DNA of 17,885 nt from JAPEKQ01 sp964597945. GTDB taxonomy: Bacteria > Joyebacterota > Joyebacteria > Joyebacterales > Joyebacteraceae. The notes beneath the pieces are model-generated. The model made no database searches. It saw only the letters and a program-made list of their open reading frames with translations, and was not told the DNA's origin. How positions within the stretch are numbered: the first letter of the stretch is position 1; every line of letters begins with the position of its first letter. This document shows positions 14,623 through 17,885 of this stretch, one piece after another. The position numbers and the translations under genes are program-made. The stretch lies in NCBI GenBank assembly GCA_964597945.1, contig CAZRAD010000041.1:1-17885 (forward strand). The letters run 5' to 3'.

Positions 14623-14632
14623 GGAACGTTCC
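14623..14632. promoter_or_regulatory. Palindrome between divergent promoters
   Basis: GGAACGTTCC is a perfect 10-bp palindrome, 20 nt upstream of the minus-strand -35 box and 41 nt upstream of the plus-strand one. It could bind a regulator of both operons. Perfect 10-mers of this kind are expected many times by chance in a window this size, so only the position argues for it. Confidence 0.25.
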
Positions 14633-14673
14633 AGCACGATAGTCGGTCCGCCGTGCGCCTGCAGCCATGCCGC

Positions 14674-14702
14674 TTGGCGACGGGGAGTGCCCGTGCTAGA
14701 CT
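14674..14702 (+). promoter_or_regulatory. Sigma70-like promoter of the sulfotransferase-like gene
   Basis: TTGGCG (14674-14679), a 17-nt spacer, then TAGACT (14697-14702); each matches four of six. The predicted start near 14709 is 29 nt before ATG 14738, and it excludes the earlier in-frame ATG at 14687. Confidence 0.5.
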
Positions 14703-14725
14703 GCTTTCGGGACACAAGACCACGT

Positions 14726-14732
14726 CAGGGAG
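14726..14732 (+). promoter_or_regulatory. Ribosome binding site of the sulfotransferase-like gene
   Basis: CAGGGAG, 5 nt before ATG 14738. Confidence 0.6.
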
Positions 14733-14737
14733 CCATC

Positions 14738-16123
14738 ATGCACACCGTGTTTCCACCGGGGACCGCTTCACATGTGAGCGAGAGACCGCTTTTCCCGTCG
14801 CGGGCCCGTGCCGTATGCACAGCGGCGACCGCGTTGGTCCTCTTTTGTGCCATGTGTCAAGGGGCGATGGCCCAGGAATCGGCACCGGACCGCAGGCCTC
14901 CGGCCGGGGCTTTTGCCGGTGGGGGACCCGGCGGTCCCGAGGGGCGGTGGCGCGAGGTCGTCCCGGTGGAGAGCGGCACGTCCGTCTCGGGGGAGCTCAC
15001 TCCCGAGCAGCGCGCTCAGATCGAGCAGCTCAACTCGATCGGCTATCTCGGGGCGTCGAGACCGGCGAGCGGGTCGAGCGGGGTGACCATCTACGACCGC
15101 GCTCGCGCGGCCGACGGTCTCAACTTCTACTCGTCCGGTCACGCCGCGGCGGCGGCGCTGACCGACATGGACGGCCGCGTGCTCCACACCTGGCGAAGAG
15201 ACTTCCTCGATGTGTGGCCCGACCGGTCCGATCTCGTATCGAACACGCAGACCAGCCACTGGCGCCGCGCGTATCTCTACGAGAACGGAGACGTCCTCGG
15301 TATCTACGAGGGCGTCGGGATCGTGAAGGTCGACCGTGACTCGAACGTGCTCTGGAAGCACCTCGGCGGCGAGCACCACGACCTCGAGGTGATGGATGAC
15401 GGCCGCATCTTCGTTCTGAGCCGCGAGTCCGGCGTCGTTCCCGAGGTCAGCGATCGGTCCATCATCCTCGAGGACTTCGTCACGGTGCTCGACGCTGATG
15501 GGACGGAACTCGGGCGCCGGTCCATTCTCGATGCGTTCTGGAACTCGAGCTACGAACAGGCCGTCAGGGCGCTCAACTTCAGGACGGCGGGAGACATCAC
15601 GCACACCAACACGCTCCATCTGCTGGACGGAACGCTCTCGGACGTCATCCCCGCCTTCAGCGCCGGCAACTTCCTGATCTCGTTCAGGAAGCTCGATGCC
15701 ATCGCCGTGCTGGATTATGACGCGAACGAGATCGTCTGGCTCATGGCGGGACCGTGGCTCGGCCAGCACCAGCCCGAGCTCCTGCCCGGAGGCACTATCC
15801 TCCTGTTCGACAACGGCGGCGCGGGGCCTCACTCACGCGTGGTCGAGTTCAATCCGGTGACGCAGGAGCAGGTCTGGAGCTACGGTCAGGTGGAGGGCGA
15901 GGAGTTCTACACGAAGTCGTGCGGCACGGCGGAGAGGCTCGGCAACGGCAATACGCTCATCACTGAGTCCGACAATGGCCGCGCGTTCGAAGTGACCACC
16001 GCCGGCGAGACCGTGTGGGAGTACTGGAATCCCGAGCGCGCCGGCGAGGACGACGAGCTCATCGCCACGCTTTTCGAGATGCTCAGACTGCCCGCGGACT
16101 ACGCCGACGACTGGCTCCGGTAG
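14738..16123 (+). CDS. Exported arylsulfotransferase-like beta-propeller
   Basis: A 461-residue protein starting at the ATG behind CAGGGAG. A hydrophobic segment (ALVLFCAMCQGAMAQ) after a long basic n-region suggests export. A low-complexity Gly/Pro stretch and a short helix, EQRAQIEQLNSIGYLG, follow. The rest has the propeller-blade rhythm of the arylsulfotransferase (ASST) families: GEHHDLEVMDDGRIFVLSR (H213, H214), DITHTNTLHLLDG (H289), FLISFRKLDAIAVLD, LGQHQPELLPGGTILLFDNG (H344) and GNTLITESDNGRAFEV. ASST enzymes move sulfate between phenolic compounds through an active-site His; here the candidate histidines are in place but the substrate is unknown. The N-terminal signal is longer than usual. 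It stands alone, with its own promoter and a hairpin at its end, divergent from the sugar genes. A non-enzymatic PQQ-like propeller is the main alternative. Confidence 0.78.
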   Translation: MHTVFPPGTASHVSERPLFPSRARAVCTAATALVLFCAMCQGAMAQESAPDRRPPAGAFAGGGPGGPEGRWREVVPVESGTSVSGELTPEQRAQIEQLNSIGYLGASRPASGSSGVTIYDRARAADGLNFYSSGHAAAAALTDMDGRVLHTWRRDFLDVWPDRSDLVSNTQTSHWRRAYLYENGDVLGIYEGVGIVKVDRDSNVLWKHLGGEHHDLEVMDDGRIFVLSRESGVVPEVSDRSIILEDFVTVLDADGTELGRRSILDAFWNSSYEQAVRALNFRTAGDITHTNTLHLLDGTLSDVIPAFSAGNFLISFRKLDAIAVLDYDANEIVWLMAGPWLGQHQPELLPGGTILLFDNGGAGPHSRVVEFNPVTQEQVWSYGQVEGEEFYTKSCGTAERLGNGNTLITESDNGRAFEVTTAGETVWEYWNPERAGEDDELIATLFEMLRLPADYADDWLR

Positions 16124-16158
16124 GCGCGATCCCCGGGGGCGATGCTCCTGATCGCGCC
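16123..16158 (+). terminator. Hairpin at the end of the sulfotransferase-like gene
   Basis: A perfect 9-bp stem GGCGCGATC (16123-16131) / GATCGCGCC (16150-16158) with an 18-nt loop that includes the self-complementary CCCCGGGG. It starts at the last base of the stop codon. No T-run follows. Confidence 0.5.
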
Positions 16159-16175
16159 GGATTCACGAGCCGTCC

Positions 16176-16203
16176 TTGACGATGGAGGCTCCGTCCCTCT
16201 AAA
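16176..16203 (+). promoter_or_regulatory. Sigma70-type promoter of the M42 peptidase gene
   Basis: TTGACG (16176-16181, five of six), a 16-nt spacer, then TCTAAA (16198-16203). The predicted start near 16210 nearly coincides with an in-frame ATG at 16212, which therefore cannot be a normal start, and supports the GTG at 16287. Confidence 0.55.
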
Positions 16204-16273
16204 CTCACAGGATGCCATTCAATCACGCGATGGCCGGCTCACTCCCGGCGACCGCATCGTGCACGGACTTCCG

Positions 16274-16279
16274 AAGGAG
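16274..16279 (+). promoter_or_regulatory. Ribosome binding site that sets the GTG start of the M42 peptidase
   Basis: AAGGAG lies 7 nt before GTG 16287. Confidence 0.75.
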
Positions 16280-16286
16280 AGGACCT

Positions 16287-17351
16287 GTGGACAAGACTGA
16301 AATGATGTTCAAGGAGCTCACCGAGGCGAACGGTATCTCCGGTTTTGAGGATGAGGTCGCCGACCTGATGGCCCGCTATGTCGAGGACGTCGCGACCGTC
16401 TCGTATGACAAGCTCGGAAGTCTGATCGCGGAGAAGAAGGGCAAGACCGACGGTCCGCGCATCATGATAGCCGGGCATATGGATGAGATCGGCTTCATGG
16501 TCAAGAACGTCACCAAGGAAGGCTTCATCAAGTTCCTGCCGATCGGCGGCTGGTGGGGTCACGTGGCGCTATCGCAGCGGGTGCTGGTCCGCACGAGCAA
16601 GGGAGACCACGTCGGCGTCATCGGGTCGAAGGCGCCGCACGTCCTCCAGCCTGATGAGCGCAAGAAGGTCCTGGACATCAAGGACATGTACATCGACGTG
16701 GGCGCGGCCGGGAAGTTCGATGTGAAGAAGAAGCTCGGCGTGCGGCCCGGCGACCCGGTCATCCCGATCTCGGACTTCACCGTTCTCGGCAACAAGCAGA
16801 CCTACGCGGCGAAGGCGTGGGACGACCGTATCGGCGTGGCGGCCGTGATCGACGTCCTCCACAAGATCGGCAAGACGCACCCGAACACGGTCTACGGCGT
16901 CGGCACGGTCCAGGAGGAGGTCGGACTTCGCGGCGCCAGGACGAGCGCGAACCGGGTTGATCCGGACGTTGCGTTCGCCATCGACGTCACGATCGCGACC
17001 GACACGCCGGGCTCCGACGGCGCGGGTGAGAATCTGGGCGACGGCGTGGGTATCATGATCTACGACGGCAGTGCCATACCAAGCCGCAAGCTGCGCGATC
17101 TCGTCATCGACACCGCCGAGAAGAACAAGATCCCGTACGTGCTGACCGCGCTGACGCGCGGCGGCACAGACAGCGGCACCATCCAGTTCAACAGGGAAGG
17201 CGTACCGTGTCTGACATTCGTCGTCCCCACGCGCTATATCCACGGGCACGTCGGCGTGCTGCACCGGAAGGACTACGATGCGATGGTGAAGCTGCTCGTC
17301 GCGGTGGTCAAGCGGCTTGACAAGAAGACGGTCGCGTCGCTGACGCGATAG
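16287..17351 (+). CDS. M42-family metallo-aminopeptidase
   Basis: A 354-residue cytoplasmic peptidase, the usual M42 length, starting at GTG with AAGGAG upstream. All the metal-binding and catalytic positions expected for the family (TET/FrvX/YsdC type) are visible. They are H64 with D66 in AGHMDEIGF, D179 in AWDDR, E210-E211 in VQEEVGLRGA, D233 in IDVT, and H319 in RYIHGHVGV. The Y-E/Y-D-K-L-G-S-L segment near the N-terminus is also typical. These enzymes form large tetrahedral dodecamers that clear peptides left by the proteasome or Lon-type proteases, using two metal ions (zinc or cobalt). Some relatives act on sugars, so the exact substrate is not fixed by sequence. The gene has its own promoter and is followed by a hairpin, so it is probably transcribed alone. 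It has no evident link to the PEP-CTERM genes. Confidence 0.92.
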   Translation: MDKTEMMFKELTEANGISGFEDEVADLMARYVEDVATVSYDKLGSLIAEKKGKTDGPRIMIAGHMDEIGFMVKNVTKEGFIKFLPIGGWWGHVALSQRVLVRTSKGDHVGVIGSKAPHVLQPDERKKVLDIKDMYIDVGAAGKFDVKKKLGVRPGDPVIPISDFTVLGNKQTYAAKAWDDRIGVAAVIDVLHKIGKTHPNTVYGVGTVQEEVGLRGARTSANRVDPDVAFAIDVTIATDTPGSDGAGENLGDGVGIMIYDGSAIPSRKLRDLVIDTAEKNKIPYVLTALTRGGTDSGTIQFNREGVPCLTFVVPTRYIHGHVGVLHRKDYDAMVKLLVAVVKRLDKKTVASLTR

Positions 17352-17397
17352 ACAGAGCTGCCCGTGACGAGGCATTCAAGATACGAGGATCGAGCGA

Positions 17398-17423
17398 CGC
17401 GGGCGGCCGAGAGGCTGCCCGCG
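17398..17423 (+). terminator. Hairpin after the M42 peptidase gene
   Basis: An 11-bp stem CGCGGGCGGCC (17398-17408) / GGCTGCCCGCG (17413-17423) with one G-U pair and the tetraloop GAGA, 46 nt after the stop. Its form is very like the hairpin at 12587-12612. Confidence 0.65.
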
Positions 17424-17482
17424 TTCAGCGTGTGTTCAAGGCCGCGCGCCGGTCGGGGCAGACGGGCATTCCGGGGGGAATC

Positions 17483-17885
17483 ATGGCCAGCATGGAACAG
17501 CTACTCGGGCGGGAGCCCGCTCTGATCGGTGTGACCCACGTCCTTCCCCTGCCCGGGAGCCCGGGGTGGGGCGGCGACATGGGGCCGGTGGTCGAGCGTG
17601 CCGTGGCGGACGCCGCAACGTACGAGCGGGCCGGATTCGACGCCCTCATTATAGAGAACTACTGCGATGTCCCGTTCGCGCGGGATTTCGCCGGCCGCGG
17701 GGCCGTTGCCGGGCTCGCGTCGGTCGCTGCCCGCATAGCGGACCGCATCGATCTGCCGCTCGGCATCAACGTGCTCCGCAACGACGCACTGTCCGCCGTG
17801 GCTGTCGCCGCGACCGTGGGCGCCCGTTTTATCCGCGTGAACGTCCACACCGGAGCGGCCGTGACCGACCAGGGCATCATCCAGA
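17483..17885 (+). CDS. BtpA/SgcQ-family protein, 3' end cut by the window edge
   Basis: The first 134 codons of a gene that runs off the window. The ATG at 17483 follows a G-rich GGGGGGA. The translation begins MASMEQLLGREPALIGVTHV and has IGVTHVLPLPGSPGWGGDM, DALIIENYCDVPF, LGINVLRND and RVNVHTGA. It ends within the TDQGII block. These are the characteristic signatures of the BtpA family (about 260-280 residues), a TIM-barrel group named for a cyanobacterial photosystem I biogenesis factor and including the sugar-operon protein SgcQ. The biochemical role is not established, and in a non-photosynthetic genome it is likely metabolic. About half the protein is visible. It lies 131 nt after the M42 gene, beyond a hairpin, so it is probably a separate unit, though I see no clear promoter. 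Confidence 0.88.
   Translation, partial: MASMEQLLGREPALIGVTHVLPLPGSPGWGGDMGPVVERAVADAATYERAGFDALIIENYCDVPFARDFAGRGAVAGLASVAARIADRIDLPLGINVLRNDALSAVAVAATVGARFIRVNVHTGAAVTDQGIIQ

Noticed and set aside
17230..17290. Altered metal-binding block (IHGHVGV instead of IHSPVEV) in the M42 peptidase
   Set aside because: The metal-binding His is retained, and a His-containing version of this turn is, as far as I recall, common in one branch of the family. All other active-site residues are present.
1..17885. CRISPR arrays, tRNA or rRNA genes, insertion sequences, exosortase gene
   Set aside because: I looked for regular short repeats, transposase motifs, cloverleaf-like sequences and the exosortase Cys/Arg/His membrane pattern, and saw none. 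The tandem repeats found are coding Fn3 units.

Overview
The window is a GC-rich bacterial chromosome segment. It carries parts of the exosortase/PEP-CTERM protein-sorting regulon together with secreted repeat proteins. PEP-CTERM tails, a PrsK/PrsR-type two-component pair, fibronectin type III (Fn3) proteins and a C-terminal domain of the type IX secretion (T9SS/FlgD-Ig) type occur together. This suggests an uncultured high-GC lineage of the wider FCB/Eisenbacteria/Krumholzibacteria kind. That placement is an inference from gene content; no rRNA or marker gene is present.

Layout. (1) 3-4729, plus strand: the 3' part of a TPR-repeat protein, then prsK (membrane histidine kinase) and prsR (response regulator), with stop-start spacings of 6 and -1 nt, so one operon. 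(2) 4747-7304: a good sigma70-type promoter, a PEGA/DUF5683-like exported protein, an Fn3 lipoprotein and a strong terminator hairpin, a self-contained transcription unit. (3) 7305-10560: a roughly 415-nt non-coding leader with a sigma54-like site and several stem-loops, then a 946-residue exported protein of seven Fn3-like repeats, one further Fn3 and a T9SS-type C-terminal domain. (4) 10651-12612: two single-gene units, each with its own promoter and hairpin, encoding PEP-CTERM proteins of unknown function. (5) 12660-14602, minus strand: a sugar dehydrogenase (Gfo/Idh/MocA) and a left-handed beta-helix acyltransferase, resembling the WlbA/WlbB (WbpB/WbpD) pair of acetamido-sugar biosynthesis. 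(6) Divergent from these, an exported arylsulfotransferase-like beta-propeller, then an M42 aminopeptidase and the start of a BtpA/SgcQ-family TIM-barrel protein that runs off the window.

How it fits together. PrsK/PrsR normally controls PEP-CTERM genes through sigma54. Here the kinase looks complete. The AAA+ domain of the regulator has lost the GAFTGA loop region, the Walker A lysine, the Walker B Asp-Glu pair and the arginine of the WPGNxRE block, yet the receiver and the Fis-type DNA-binding helix are intact. Both PEP-CTERM genes in the window have sigma70-like rather than sigma54-like promoters. The most interesting inference is a rewired PEP-CTERM two-component system that works by phosphorylation-dependent DNA binding without sigma54 activation. 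The sugar genes and the sulfotransferase-like protein may relate to surface polysaccharide, but that link rests on proximity only.
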